From NCBI GenBank assembly GCA_028564925.1, contig CM053034.1:149666052-149730051 (forward strand): 64,000 nucleotides of DNA. Direction: 5' to 3'. Below the pieces are notes generated by a model. That model saw only the letters and a list, made by a program, of their open reading frames with translations, was not told where the DNA came from and searched no databases. Position numbers and translations under genes: made by a program. The first letter of the stretch is position 1, and each line of letters begins with the position of its first letter. The DNA comes from Lithobates sylvaticus (lineage: Eukaryota; Chordata; Amphibia; Anura; Ranidae). Shown in pieces: positions 12,240 through 23,089 of the stretch.

Positions 12240-12448
12240 AGCTCAGCACTCCAGCTGTGGTGAAACTATAAATCCCATCATGCCTCTAGGAGTCATGCCT
12301 GTGATTGTCAGGGTCTTGCAATGTCATCGCTGGATCTAGATGAGACTCAGGGTAGTGTTAGGGGGGCTGCTGCACACAGAAGGCTTTTTATCTTAATGCA
12401 TAGAATGCATTAAGATAAATAAACCTTCTGACTTTAAAATCCCTTTAA
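12240..12448. repeat. MITE-like unit with hairpin
   Basis: It contains the hairpin TATCTTAATGCATAGAATGC / ATTAAGATAAATA and matches the unit at 9254-9475. Its end at TTAA (12445-12448) is where the next TTAA element begins. Confidence 0.5.
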
Positions 12449-13297
12449 GCGCTTCAGCCCCAGAAGACTTTATCCCCTTCCTGACCGGAGCACTTTTTAC
12501 AATTTGGCACTGCGTTGCTTTAACTGACAATTGCGTGGTCCTGCGACGCTGTACCCAAACAAAATTTGCATACTTTTTTCCACAAATAGAGCTTTCAATT
12601 GGTGGTATTTGATCACCTCTGCGGCTTTTATTTTTTTGCTTATTATTTGGTAATAAGCATTTATTGATTGGTTTGCGCAAAAGTTATAGCGTCTACTAAA
12701 TTGGGGATAGTTTTATGGCAATTTTATTAAACATTTTTTTTTACTAGTAATGGCGGCGATCAGCGATTTTTATTGTGACTGCGACATTATGGCGGACACA
12801 TTGGACAATCTTGACACATTTTTGGGACCATTGGCATTAATACAGCGATCGATGCTATAAAATTGCCTTGATTACTGTAAAAATGTCACTGACAGTGAAG
12901 GGGTTAACCACTAGGGGCGGGGAGGGGTTAATTGTATCCTAGGGGCATGTTTCTAACTGTCTGGGGACGTGGCTGTGTGTGACACCACACTGATCGCTGC
13001 TCCCGATGACAGGGAGCAGACGATCAGTGTGCTGTCATTAGGCAGAACGGGGAGATGCTGTTTACATCGGCATCTCCCCGTTCTTGAGCTCCGAGACACG
13101 ATCCCGGGTATCCCCGCAGTGATCGAGTCCACGGGACCCACTGGCACTGTCACGGAGCTCGTGGCAGGCGCGAGCGCGTGCTGCCAGCGGTGCCCGCACG
13201 GGCACAGCGATAAAAACAAAGTAACATACAGGTATGTTACTTTGCCCAGCCGTGCCATTCTGCCGAAGTATATGTGCCGACAGTGGTTGGCAAGTGG
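12449..13297 (+). mobile_element. TTAA-flanked non-autonomous element, family A
   Basis: TTAA lies at both edges (12445-12448 and 13298-13301). The left end reads GCGCTTCAGCCCCAG and the right end TGGTTGGCAAGTGG. It contains the family's internal landmarks CACAAATAGAGCTTTC, TTTGCGCAAAAGTTATAGCG and a GGGGAGATGC...GCATCTCCCC hairpin at about 13050-13080. The TTAA duplication suggests a piggyBac-type origin. Both-strand open frames in 12953-13301 are by-products of the hairpin. Confidence 0.75.
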
Positions 13298-13738
13298 TTA
13301 AGCCATTTTCACATTAAATGTTTTAACATTGTAAAATATAGCTTAATGTGATTAACTTTTGGTGTGATTAACTAAATGAGCTGACATTTTCAGAATATGT
13401 TGGCATGGATAGAGTCTTCTATTGTGTAAAGTTTGGGGGAAATTAGTTAACATTTAAGGTCTTTTTTGTACGCTAAGCCACATTAAGCTCCCAAAAAACA
13501 AGCTTAATGTCCCTAGTTTGCCTTGTGGAACACCGAATCACATGAAACTTATAGGATAGAGTTGGGAACTTAGGATCTTATGCCCCATACACATGGTCGG
13601 ATTTTCCGATGACTATTTCCGTCGGATCATTTCCGTCGGAATTTGTCCGAAGCTGGTGTTGCGTACACAAGGTCGGACAACGTTGTCGGAATTTCCGGTC
13701 TTCGAGAACCCTGTGACGTAACCTGTGTTCCACGAGAC

Positions 13739-13745
13739 TATAAAA
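13739..13745 (+). promoter_or_regulatory. TATA box of the Harbinger transposase gene
   Basis: TATAAAA lies about 335 bp upstream of the transposase ATG at 14078. The second copy of the family has TATAAAG in the matching minus-strand place (35239-35245), upstream of the equivalent GGGCTCCTTCTGCT leader. Conservation between copies supports function in the ancestor. Confidence 0.65.
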
Positions 13746-14077
13746 GGGAAGTTCAGCACCACGTCCGGCACCCGTTGGGCTCCTTCTGCTGATTCTGTGT
13801 TTATCGCGTGTTAGTAGAAGTTTCGTTACATTCGATTTGCGCTTTTCAGACTTCAGACTCAGATCGTTACTGCTCTTCAGTTTGTGCGTATCTGTTTATC
13901 AGTGCGTGTAGTCAGTTCGAATTTATTGGTCATTGCGGCCTATATCTTGATATAGGACGCTTTGATTTTCACTGCTTATTGTCTGCTCGTTTCTGGTATT
14001 TATTTCGTTCTTTCAGGCCTAGCTGTTTATCGGTGCTTTCTGTTTGTCCGTTCTGACCAGCCGACCGTTTGTAAGCC

Positions 14078-16259
14078 ATGTTTCGTGTACGTACTCGTCG
14101 TAGAGTTCGTGCTGTGCAGGGGCTTGGTGTTGGGATTTTAGCTTTGACCCAAGACCAGTCCATGAACAGGGCGAGGAGGAGTTCATGGACCAAAAATTGG
14201 TTGCTCCAGCGTGACCAATTCTCGCACATGCCTTTGCTTTGTGAGATCCGGGAGAATAATCCTGATGATTTCAGGAACTTTCTCAGGATGACAGACCCCG
14301 TTTTTCACCGTCTGTTGGCTTTGCTGACCCCTTTTATCAGCAATCAGGATACCTGCATGAGGGAAGCCATCACTCCGGAGCAGAGGCTTGTTGCCACGTT
14401 GAGGTACTTGGCGACAGGGAGAAGCCTTCAGGATCTGAAGTTCTCCACAGGTATCTCTCCCCAGGCTCTGGGAATCATTATTCCAGAGACCTGTTCTGCC
14501 AGTATCCAGGTCCTGCAGGAGGACTATATTAAAGGTAACATTTATCCTTTAATATTCCCTTCTATGTATGCTCTGTTTGCTAATGTCTTGTATTTTTTAC
14601 CTCCTTCCCTAATTACCATGATTGCAATATGCTCTAATATGCTGTGCCCCTTCTGTCCTCATGCATGCTGGAACCTTGGAATGTTTTTTCTTGTCCTTCA
14701 TGCATTTTTGCCTTCACTTACCTCCCCAGCATGCTCTTCTGGGCCCATATACACCTATGGCCTAGTCATTTAAGCAATGTATTTTGTCTTGTCAGTATTG
14801 GTTTCCCCCAAACACCCCCTAAAATATGCACACATGTTTTCTGTGTGTCTTACTTCATGCAGAGTCCCCTTTTTTATTTTTTTTGGTGGGCCAAACTCAT
14901 TAGGAACCCCCCTCCCCCAACTGCTAGGTCAGATGATACCAATCCTCTATCTGCTGGCTTTGCCAAGCTCAATACACACTATATACCTACCTCTTTATAG
15001 TGGTCATATTTAGGGATGAGTTCAGCAAAGCATGTAGTGCAAGGGGTTGGCTCAATACTTTCAAATGTTTTTATTTATTGTTTTTTGTTTTTTCCTCCTA
15101 TTATTAGCTTGATAGGTAAGAGCAGAATGTCAAAATGTGCTTCCCTTTATGTTATTTTTGGGGATTAGGACTCTTCTTTTACCTTTCCGGTGGGCTGTCA
15201 ATAGTGTTAAGTAAAGAGGGTCTAGCCAAACCATCACACATTATTTAGGCATTCAGCTCTCAATGAAGTGGAGAGGGTTACCTGTCCAATCCCCCCCAAC
15301 CCCTAGTTTTTGGCAATGGCCCATCAGAAGTGGGGGGAATGATGGGGGGTGAGTATTCTGCTAAGGGGACCTTGTACTTTTGTTTGTAAATACTTTCTTG
15401 GTTAAATTTTAGTCTGATCTTGTTCCAAAATGTTTCTGTATAATCTGCTTGCAATGTTTATGTGCAAACTGACTTTTTTTTTTCTTGTTTGACTCCACAG
15501 TTTCCTTCAACGCCACAGGAATGGCAGACTGTGGCCTCCCACTTTGCCAGCCGTTGAGACTTTCCTAACTGCGGAGGTGCAATTGATGGGAAACACGTCC
15601 GCATCGTCCCACCCCCCAACTCGGGGTCATACTATTATAATTACAAGGGGTTTAATAGTATTGTGATGTTGGCGGTGGTGTCGGCGACATATGAGTTTCT
15701 CTATGTGGACGTGTGGAAGAATGGCCGGATCTCGGATGGTGGTGCCATTGCGCACACGGAGTTCAATTGGCGTCTCCAGAGTGGCAGTCTGTGCTTGCCA
15801 CCTCCAGAGGAGAATGCGGAAGGACTCCCCTTCGTCTTTGTCGCGGATGAATCGTTTGCGTTGTCAAGCCACCTGATGCGGCCATTCCCGATGAGGACCC
15901 TCACCCCGGACCAGAGGGTCTTTAATTACCGGCTGTCCAGAGCCCGCAGAGTGGTGGAGAACGCATTTGGGATCATGGCCAGCCGCTTCTGCCTCTTTTT
16001 GACACCTATCCACATGGCGGAATATAAACTGATCCACATTGTGCTTTCCTGCTGCATTTTGCACAATTTCTTAAAACGGCATAGCACCAACTATGTTGTG
16101 TCTGTTGGCCCTGATGCAGACATCCAACAAAATGACAACCTGACAGCCCTTCAAGCTGCACGTCCTGGCTTGCCCCCCCTAAATGCCCACGAAGTCCGTG
16201 AGAGGTATATGGAGTACTTTGTGGGTAGGGGGGCCATTGATATGCCAGACGATGTGTGA
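14078..16259 (+). pseudogene. PIF/Harbinger (HARBI1-like) transposase, two exons, one stop and a frame problem at the splice
   Basis: This is a DDE transposase of the HARBI1-like family, which cuts and pastes the element with a Myb-type partner. Exon 1 (14078 to about 14533) encodes a basic N-terminus and a helical segment (LRYLATGRSLQDLKFSTGIS) typical of the family's DNA-binding part. An intron with GT at 14535 and AG at 15499-15500 follows. Exon 2 (15501-16259) carries the acidic triad: Asp in GAIDGKHV at 15585, Asp in VADESF at 15846 and Glu in VVENAFG at 15957. It ends at 16259, with AATAAA near 16271. A TGA at 15555-15557 stands where related proteins have Trp. Exon 1 also seems to carry one extra base at the donor, where the second genomic copy is in phase. 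The copy is therefore unlikely to make transposase. Confidence 0.9.
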
Positions 16260-16559
16260 GAGGCATTTTTTAATAAATGTATTTTGGAAACTGAACTAAG
16301 ATTTGTTTTCATTTACTGCTTGGGTTTTTTGTAGGTGTGTTCTAGCTTATTTTTGGGTTTCTTTTTGAGCCTTTAGCTTCAACAGTGGGAACGCACTTTC
16401 TTGGCGAGAGGAGGTTACAGTCTCTTATTCCTAAAAAGAATCTTCTCATGTTGTGGGTCTGATACATAATAGTTTTTCTAGGTAAGGTATGTAGTGCATT
16501 ACTGACCCCAAAATACTCCTTTTCATCACCATGACAGAAATGTGTGGATTCCTGAAAAT

Positions 16560-16710
16560 GGCGTAATAGGTGGTTTATTACAAAGCACTGTGGGTGTAAT
16601 TTCCAAAAGACAAATCCACTAAGCACTACAAGTGCACTGCAAAAGTGCACGGGAAACTGAACTTGGAGTGCAAAGTGGAATAGCCTTTAGTAAATAACAC
16701 CCATTGTCAC
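16560..16710. repeat. palindromic MITE inside the Harbinger element
   Basis: The arms run from GGGTGTAATTT to AAATAACACCC, with the core CACTACAAGTGCAC. A closely related unit occurs at 33220-33365 inside the second Harbinger copy, at a different place in that element, so the two insertions are independent. Confidence 0.7.
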
Positions 16711-16957
16711 CAAATTCATCTACTTTTGACGCAAATAATGCTTTTGGGGTTTGGAATAAGGAAGCCACACATTGTTCATATGGTAAAATGTTACTTTAAG
16801 CACATTCACAAGTGCCTTTCCAAAAGGCTTTTCTAAACTCAAAAGATATTTGGTCTTTATAACATTCTTTAATAACATTAATAACTTGGCGTATTTGTGT
16901 AAAACAGGCATGTAGCAAAGCAAAACATACTGAACACAGGAACTTACAAAGTTTAAC

Positions 16958-17347
16958 TTTGAAAAGTAAACACAAGATCAAACATGTCCAAACTGTGTTT
17001 GATCGTGCCTTCATCACATGGGGTGTCACCCCTGGAAAAGCAAAATTTAGAACATGCACACAATTTGGGGATGAAAATGGGAATTTGATGCAAGAACCCA
17101 TGCCTAGAATGTCCAAATGTGCAATCTCCCATCATGGGGATCAATGTACGTGTTTTGGCGGTGCAACCCCTTCACCTCAGCCACTTTAGTAGTTAGTAAA
17201 GTGGTTGCACCCACAAAACGTTGTCATTGATCCACCATGATGGGAGCTAGCACATGTTGACACACTGTGTGCATCTTCCAAATTTGGCAAATTTCTGAAT
17301 TTTTGGTTTACACACCCACAAATGTGTGATAGCTCGTTTGTGTGGTT
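16958..17347. other. Harbinger internal non-coding segment with an inverted repeat
   Basis: The stretch ATCAATGTACGTGTTTTGGC...AAAACGTTGTCATTGAT forms an inverted repeat around 17140-17235. It is conserved in the second copy at 31905-32000. It lies between the convergent 3' ends of the transposase and Myb-like genes and may act in termination or transposition; that role is inference. Confidence 0.45.
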
Positions 17348-18667
17348 TCATATTTTCCCTAAAACATCAATGATGTTCTTCATTTTTTGTTGAACATCAT
17401 TGATGTTTTTCTTGATATCATCTAGATCTCGATTGCACACCATTATCTCCCCGATGAGGACGTGTGCACTTTCACTGGTAAAATGCGATTCTTCTTCCAG
17501 AACATCCACATCACCTAAAAAACAAACCAAAAAAAACAGGGTATTTTTAAGATGCAGGCATACATTGATTAGCTTACCTGTAGCTGTGGTCTCCGACACT
17601 CCACCTGTTGTGGTGACAAGGTCTCCAACTTCTACAATCTCTCCTTCCTCCTCCTCCTCTGCTTCTGGTGTTGGTAATTCCCCTTCTTTGGGAGGTGTGG
17701 GGTACCTGGTGTCCTCAGACGTCCCGAGTCTTCTCTCCCCTATGAGAATGTACCAAAGGAATACTTAGCACCCCAAACTATGAGGGCAGAAATAGGAAAT
17801 ATGAAACATTGCTTGGAAGTGAAGTACAATAGTGGTTTGTGGCCAGGTTCAAAGGCCAACAACATTAATTTTGACACTTTGTAAAGGTGCAATACTTATT
17901 ACCTGTTTGGTGCAAGTTTGTCAGATGGAGACACCCCTATAGTATCCATTGAAGCACATGTGTGAGACACCCTAATAAAAAGGGTGTTTGGGTGTCCCAG
18001 CACTAGTGCTCTAGAGTCCAGATGTGTAAACAGCTACTGAGTCACCTCTCCTTTAATCTGAAGAAGTTTGCATTTCATTCTAAAAAAAACCCTATATACA
18101 ACAAACTTCCTTTGACTAAAAACAGGCCTGAAACAATGTAGTTAACTCCAACTTCACCAAACAGCGTATTATAAGTGGATCAAGGTTTAGTACGATCGAA
18201 TGGACACACGAACATGAAAGTGGCCATTTTCAACTGTCCAACATTCAAAAACAAAGCACGTGGAGCAGTAGCAAAAAAAAAAAAAAAAGATGAACACACG
18301 ACAACTACTTACTTTTTTGAAGAACTCGCTTGATCTTTCTGTACTGATCGCGCTCCCTCGGTTTCAGGTCTGACCAGCGTTTCCTCAGTTGATCCTTGGA
18401 TCGTTGTAACCCAAAATTCTTTTGCAGCCTCTTCACAACTTTAGCCATGATCTTGGCCTTTCTGACATTTGGGTTGGGGTAAGGCCCATACTTCCCATCA
18501 TAGTCGCTCCTCTTCAATATGTCCACCGTCTCCAACATTTCTCCAAAAGACATATTTGACGCCTTAAATCTTCTCCTCTGGGATCGGGACCTTTCTGGCT
18601 CTGGGCTTTCCTCATCCTCCTCCTCGTTGCTGGAATAGTTAGGGCACACCTGCTGTGTCCCTGCCAT
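17348..18667 (-). CDS. Harbinger accessory protein, Myb/SANT-like, three exons, open throughout
   Basis: The minus-strand gene has exon 1 at 18667-18313, exon 2 at 17739-17578 and exon 3 at 17514-17348. Each junction fits GT/AG in a matching phase, giving about 227 residues with no stop. Residues about 10-35 are acidic then Arg-rich. Residues about 40-118 form a Myb/SANT-like DNA-binding domain (EMLETVDILKRSDYDGKYGP, later LRKRWSDLKPRERDQY). A Glu-rich linker (EAEEEEEGEIVEV) follows. The C-terminus (DLDDIKKNINDVQQKMKN) looks like a coiled coil. In Harbinger elements a Myb-like protein helps transposase enter the nucleus and bind ends; its role here is inferred. I chose ATG 18667 because the upstream in-frame part looks like leader sequence. 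Confidence 0.8.
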
Positions 18668-18967
18668 GTGCTCTCCCCACTGCGTCGTAAAGAGAAGGGG
18701 TGGGGAATAAACGAGAAAGATCGTCAGGGGCAGGCTGAGTTTCACGCATGTGCACTGTATATAAAACATCACACGCGTATGTCGTACCGACGATCTGTGA
18801 GCAGAGGGGAGAGAGAGAGCTGATGCACGAGACGATCGCTATAACGAAGGTACAATTTGAACTTGGTACATCACTAGCCTAGACTGCTTCTACATTGAGG
18901 CTTATTTGGGTACAAGATTAGGAGAGTTTAGCCTGACATTATTATGGTTTGTCTTGCAGAAAATACT
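18668..18967. promoter_or_regulatory. divergent promoter region between the Myb-like and MADF genes
   Basis: The two start codons face away from each other across about 300 bp. A plus-strand TATATAAA at 18758-18765 is placed to start a non-coding exon that ends at the donor GT at 18850-18851. It would splice to the acceptor AG at 18958-18959, just before the MADF ATG at 18968. No equally clear TATA was found for the minus-strand gene. Confidence 0.55.
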
Positions 18968-19824
18968 ATGAACCCATTTAAGTTTCCTTTTTTCTATGAT
19001 TTGATCATTGATGAGCTAAGGGCGATGCCCTGCCTGTGGCAGAATTCCCACCCCGATTATTGCAATAGAACCAAAAGGAAGACAGCGCTGGAGAAACTAC
19101 TCCATTACGTAAAAATCATGGTCCCCGAGGCAGACATCACCTATGTGATGGTCAAAATTGGTGCCCTGAGAAGCACCTATCTGAGGGAGCGACAGAGGTA
19201 CCAGCATTCCTTGCGATCAGGAGATCCGAATGCCATTTATGTTCCCAGGATGAAGTTCTACGAGAGGCTACATTTTCTGGCAAACCAGAGGGAACCCATG
19301 CCATTACCCTACCATCTTCCTTCAAGGCTTCCTTGCCCCCCAGCTGAGGCTTCCGATGTCCAACCTGGGCCTTCCAGGCAACAACATGTGGAGGGGCCCA
19401 GCTTGAGACAGGTATAGCATTGGTGAACATATTTCTTGACGTACATTTAATGATGTTAACTAGATGTTATTATTGATCAGTTAAGTTGTGATTTAACAAA
19501 GTGGTTGACATATCAATAGACAGTAGTGACCAAAGAGGATTGGGCCAGGAATGAAAAATGCTGGGCTCAGAATGATAGTATGTTCTATTTCTTAACATTC
19601 AATTTGCAACAGTCATGAGCTGAAAATAGTGTGATTGATGAACAAAGAACTAAACTATGTCCCATTTTCATACACAGGAAGACCTCAGCCGGGAGGAGGC
19701 TGTGGCAAGTGGCAGCCGGGAGGAGGCTGTGGCAAGTGGCAGCCGGGAGGAGGCTGTGGCAAGTGGCAGCCGGGAGGTTGCCCCTTGCCCTCCTCCTCCT
19801 GCTGCCACAACTCGAAGATCTTAG
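18968..19824 (+). CDS. Harbinger accessory protein with MADF domain, two coding exons
   Basis: Exon 1 (18968-19411) begins MNPFKFPFFYDLIIDELRAM and holds a MADF (Myb/SANT-like) domain over residues about 6-95. Landmarks are LW near residue 22 and AIYVPRMKFYERLHFL near its end. The donor GT is at 19412 and the acceptor AG at 19676-19677, both in phase 0. Exon 2 (19678-19824) contains four near-identical 9-residue repeats of SREEAVASG, the last cut short, then a proline run and a stop, giving about 196 residues. AATAAA follows near 20129. MADF proteins are known partners of some PIF elements in insects. The stop may be premature, because related coding-like sequence seems to continue. The 27-bp DNA repeat could expand or contract. 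Confidence 0.75.
19684..19780 (+). repeat. 27-bp tandem repeat within MADF exon 2
   Basis: The unit CAGCCGGGAGGAGGCTGTGG plus CAAGTGG occurs three times with a fourth partial unit. The period is a multiple of three, so the reading frame is kept. Confidence 0.9.
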
Positions 19825-20586
19825 CCACAGCCTGGAAGGAAGCCTGGAGGGAAGTGCCTTAGGAAGACCAGATAGTGATGGCCTGGGTTCTGTCTGGTCT
19901 GTCAGAAGATGCAGCCTCTTGTCTGACAACATCCTGGAGACATAGATGGCATCTGACCTTCCTGATCGCTTGGACTTCTGGACCAGATTGAACTCCCTCA
20001 GATATGTACTCCTCAGGCCACCAATTTTGCTATTACATATTTGATGTCTGCCGTGGGGACCAATAGGCTTCGCGAAATGTACCAGTTTCTCCAGTGTTGC
20101 CTTCCTGTTTATTTTGTTTATGACACCGAATAAAGTTTGTTTTTGGTTTGAAGAAATACTTGCCTATGTGTTTTACTTCAAAAAGGGCAGTTTATTTGTG
20201 AGTAGGCAGGTACATTTCACAAATCAGAAAGTCAAATTAACAAGGGGCACCAACACCAAACAACCTCCTAGTGAATTTAGCCAAAAAAATACAAATGATA
20301 ATAATGGTGTTGGGATAAGTTGAGACACACAAACCCCCCCCCCACAAAAAAAAAAAAGAAAAGAAATAAAGATAAAGGAAATCTGGATTAAAAAACAAAC
20401 CACTATAAATGAAAAAAAATAAAAATAAATAAATAAACATTCTTAAGATCTGACGAATAAAAAAATTCTACCCAATAAATCAGGAAAAATAATAAAGAAA
20501 GAAGTTTGGGAGAAGTCAGTGTGAATATGAGCAGCTAAAAAACGTCATTCTTCTTGCATTGTAAAGAAAAAGAGAATGTGCTGCAT

Positions 20587-20601
20587 AAAACACATTTTAA
20601 C
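20587..20601 (+). repeat. 15-bp target-site duplication, left copy
   Basis: AAAACACATTTTAAC occurs here and at 24895-24909, directly flanking the LINE. Confidence 0.9.
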
Positions 20602-20709
20602 GGGGCGTGGCCTGGACGGAGACCGAGATGGCCGCATAATCTCTGAGCTCCTGCGATCCGTGGACGAAAAAACTTACCTTTTCGGGAGCCTACCCTCCTT
20701 TCTGGCTAT

Positions 20710-21790
20710 GCACAGATCCACCAGGAGCTTGTCTACCCCCGCGCTCCCAAGAACCCCCACACCCATCTGGGCAGAAATATACCGGAGTTATTCCGGTCGC
20801 AAAAACAACAGGCCCACGCGGCTGCACAGGCCCAAGCCCCGGCCTCACCTGACGGGCCTCCGGCCGCAAGCATGCTGGGACTCCCATCCCCTAGCCACAG
20901 TGGAGCACTTTCACCCAGCCTCTTCGACCTGGAAAAGGTCGCTCTGGACATCAAAAGCACCGTTACAGCAGCCATCGCAGACCTGAAATCAGACCTCCAA
21001 GCTGTGGCCCACCACATCCATAACGTGGAGCAGACCACCCAGAGGCACGCGGCGGCCATTCGCCAGGTACAATCTGCATATGATGCACAGCTATCCCAGG
21101 TCTTTGAGCTCCATCGGCACGTGGTGGACCATGACAACCGTGGAAGGAGGCACAATATCAGGGTTAGGGAAGTCCCTGAAACCATCGACCCGGGTGCAAT
21201 ACAACAGACCATCTGCGCCATTTTTAATTTTTGTTATGGAGCGGGTTCATCGTGCCCTTCGCCCCCCTCCACGAGGCAACGAGCCACCTAGGGACATCAT
21301 CTGCTGCATTGTTAACTTCCCCCTTAAGGAAGAGATCCTTCGCAAAGCAAGAGCTAAAGGCCGCATAATCTTTAATGGGACAGAGGTGAAACTGTTTCAG
21401 GATCTCTCCCAAATAACCCTCCAGAACAGAAGGGCCCTGAGACCATTACTTGACGCTCTTCGCGCCAGAAATATCCAATACCGCTGGAAGTTCCGGTTCG
21501 GTCTGTCCACCTCCACCAGGGGCGCTCTGCCCTTCTCCGCACTCCTGAAGACCTTCATGACTTCTGCATCCAACTCGACCTTCCTAACATTGAACTTCTG
21601 GAGTGGTATGCTCTGTACTTCCTGGAGGAACTGTGGCTGCCTGTCTCCCTCAACCCATCTCCGAAGGCTGCCCGACAGAGATCCTGCAGACGTAGACCCG
21701 GGCCTATGTCACCGAACCCCCCACTCCTCCAACGGAGCCCTGACTTCTCATCGCCTCCGTCCGCCAGAAGAGATGCGATGGAGGACTGAG
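20710..21790 (+). pseudogene. LINE ORF1 (coiled coil plus RNA-binding domain), frameshifted
   Basis: The segment from 20872 reads MLGLPSPSHSGALSPSLFDL and then a coiled-coil-like helix (ADLKSDLQAVAHHIHNVEQ). It is followed by DNRGRRHNIRVREVPE at about 21133-21180, the signature start of the L1-type RNA-recognition domain. Near 21230 the reading changes frame and continues as PPRDIICCIVNFPLKEEILR and FQDLSQITLQNRRALRPLL, the C-terminal domain. L1-type ORF1 proteins coat the element RNA as trimers. At least one frameshift breaks this copy. Confidence 0.8.
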
Positions 21791-23089
21791 AACACTCCAC
21801 TCCAGAGGTCATCCGCTGTTCGTGAGTAACCTTCCCCTTGCTACTTGCCTGACTCACCACTCCCCACCCCGAATGTGACTTCCGAGACTTCCTATCCCCC
21901 TACTCACCGTTACCATCCCGATCCTGGGGCCAACCTCACCATAGACCACACTCTGTGACCACTGCTAGTCTCCATCAGGCTCCCTGCACAAGCACGCTGA
22001 TGAAGCGCGGCTTGTACCCGTCTCCTCCAACTTGCTGCGGTGCTGCAGGCTTTCCTTTGACCTCCTTTAGTAGTGAACTCCGCTGCAGCCTAACTCCGGT
22101 TAGACGACAGCATCAGGAACTGGTCCCCCGCAACATACCTGGATACCACCGACACCCTGCCTTGATCCGCCTCCAGACTATCCCCGGTTCTAGCACAGTG
22201 TAAGTGAATGCTATATGTGTTGCTGGTGATTAGTAGGATGATGGACTTGCCATTTGAACATATCAGAGTTGTCATCCTGAGCTGGAACCTGGATGCATCC
22301 AACATTCTGATGTACGCAAGTATCCCCGCAGCACCCACTGATTGATACTGGAAATGTGAACTTATTTGTCCCCTGCTGGAGATACCCTTCCTCACCACTG
22401 CCCTCACCCTTGAATGCCACTACCTCTATTTATGGTATTTTGTTTTATTTTATTTTATTACTTTACAGTATTATCCTTTTTGCCTTAGCTATTTTATTTT
22501 ATGATTTTCTACTGTAGCCTTCCCTCCACCCGGGATACCTGACTTGCTACCCAGCCTTGTAGCCTCGCAACCCTTATTGGTGGGTCCTGCACAATTTACG
22601 CCCCTGGTTTTGCCACTAGGCCCCCCAACGCACCTTCGGTGCACTTAAGCCCAAGCCTACCAATGTCCAATATCTTTTTATAGGTATTTTGCACATGCCC
22701 CTCAGGTTTTTGACGCTGGTTTCCTAACTAACTCTGTTGCCCCCCTGGACCGTTCGTTCTATTTTATTTTATTATGTTTTATTTTATCCTATTTTGCCTT
22801 ATATCACTGGTATTGCACGACTCATTAGCACTTTACATATTTTACTGCCTTACCGTGATGCTGTTTACTTTAATGCTGATCCTCTCATGCCAGTGACTTG
22901 CATTTATGCCTTTTATGTTGGTAGCCATGCCCTGAGAATCCTCTGCAGGTAATACTCCTTGTTGTGGTCTAGCGCATCCTTGCGCCCTACCTATAGATTA
23001 CCCAGGTGTCCCAACCCCCAATCCCTATTATCCATTGCTTCCCTTCCCCCTAACCTACATCCTCCCCCTCCTAACCCCCCCTCCTCCTC

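Noticed and set aside
12953-13301. Overlapping open frames of 101-110 residues on both strands
   Set aside because: They cover the hairpin-bearing end of a TTAA family A element that recurs at 59586-60576 and 54074 with disrupted frames.
14535-15013. Open frames continuing past transposase exon 1 (to 14773, and at 14644-15013)
   Set aside because: They read into the intron. Hydrophobic, T-rich translation without family match begins exactly at the donor site.
18944-18967. Upstream ATG as the start of the MADF protein
   Set aside because: The bases between 18944 and 18959 read as a splice acceptor (GTTTGTCTTGCAG), so the first coding ATG is better placed at 18968.
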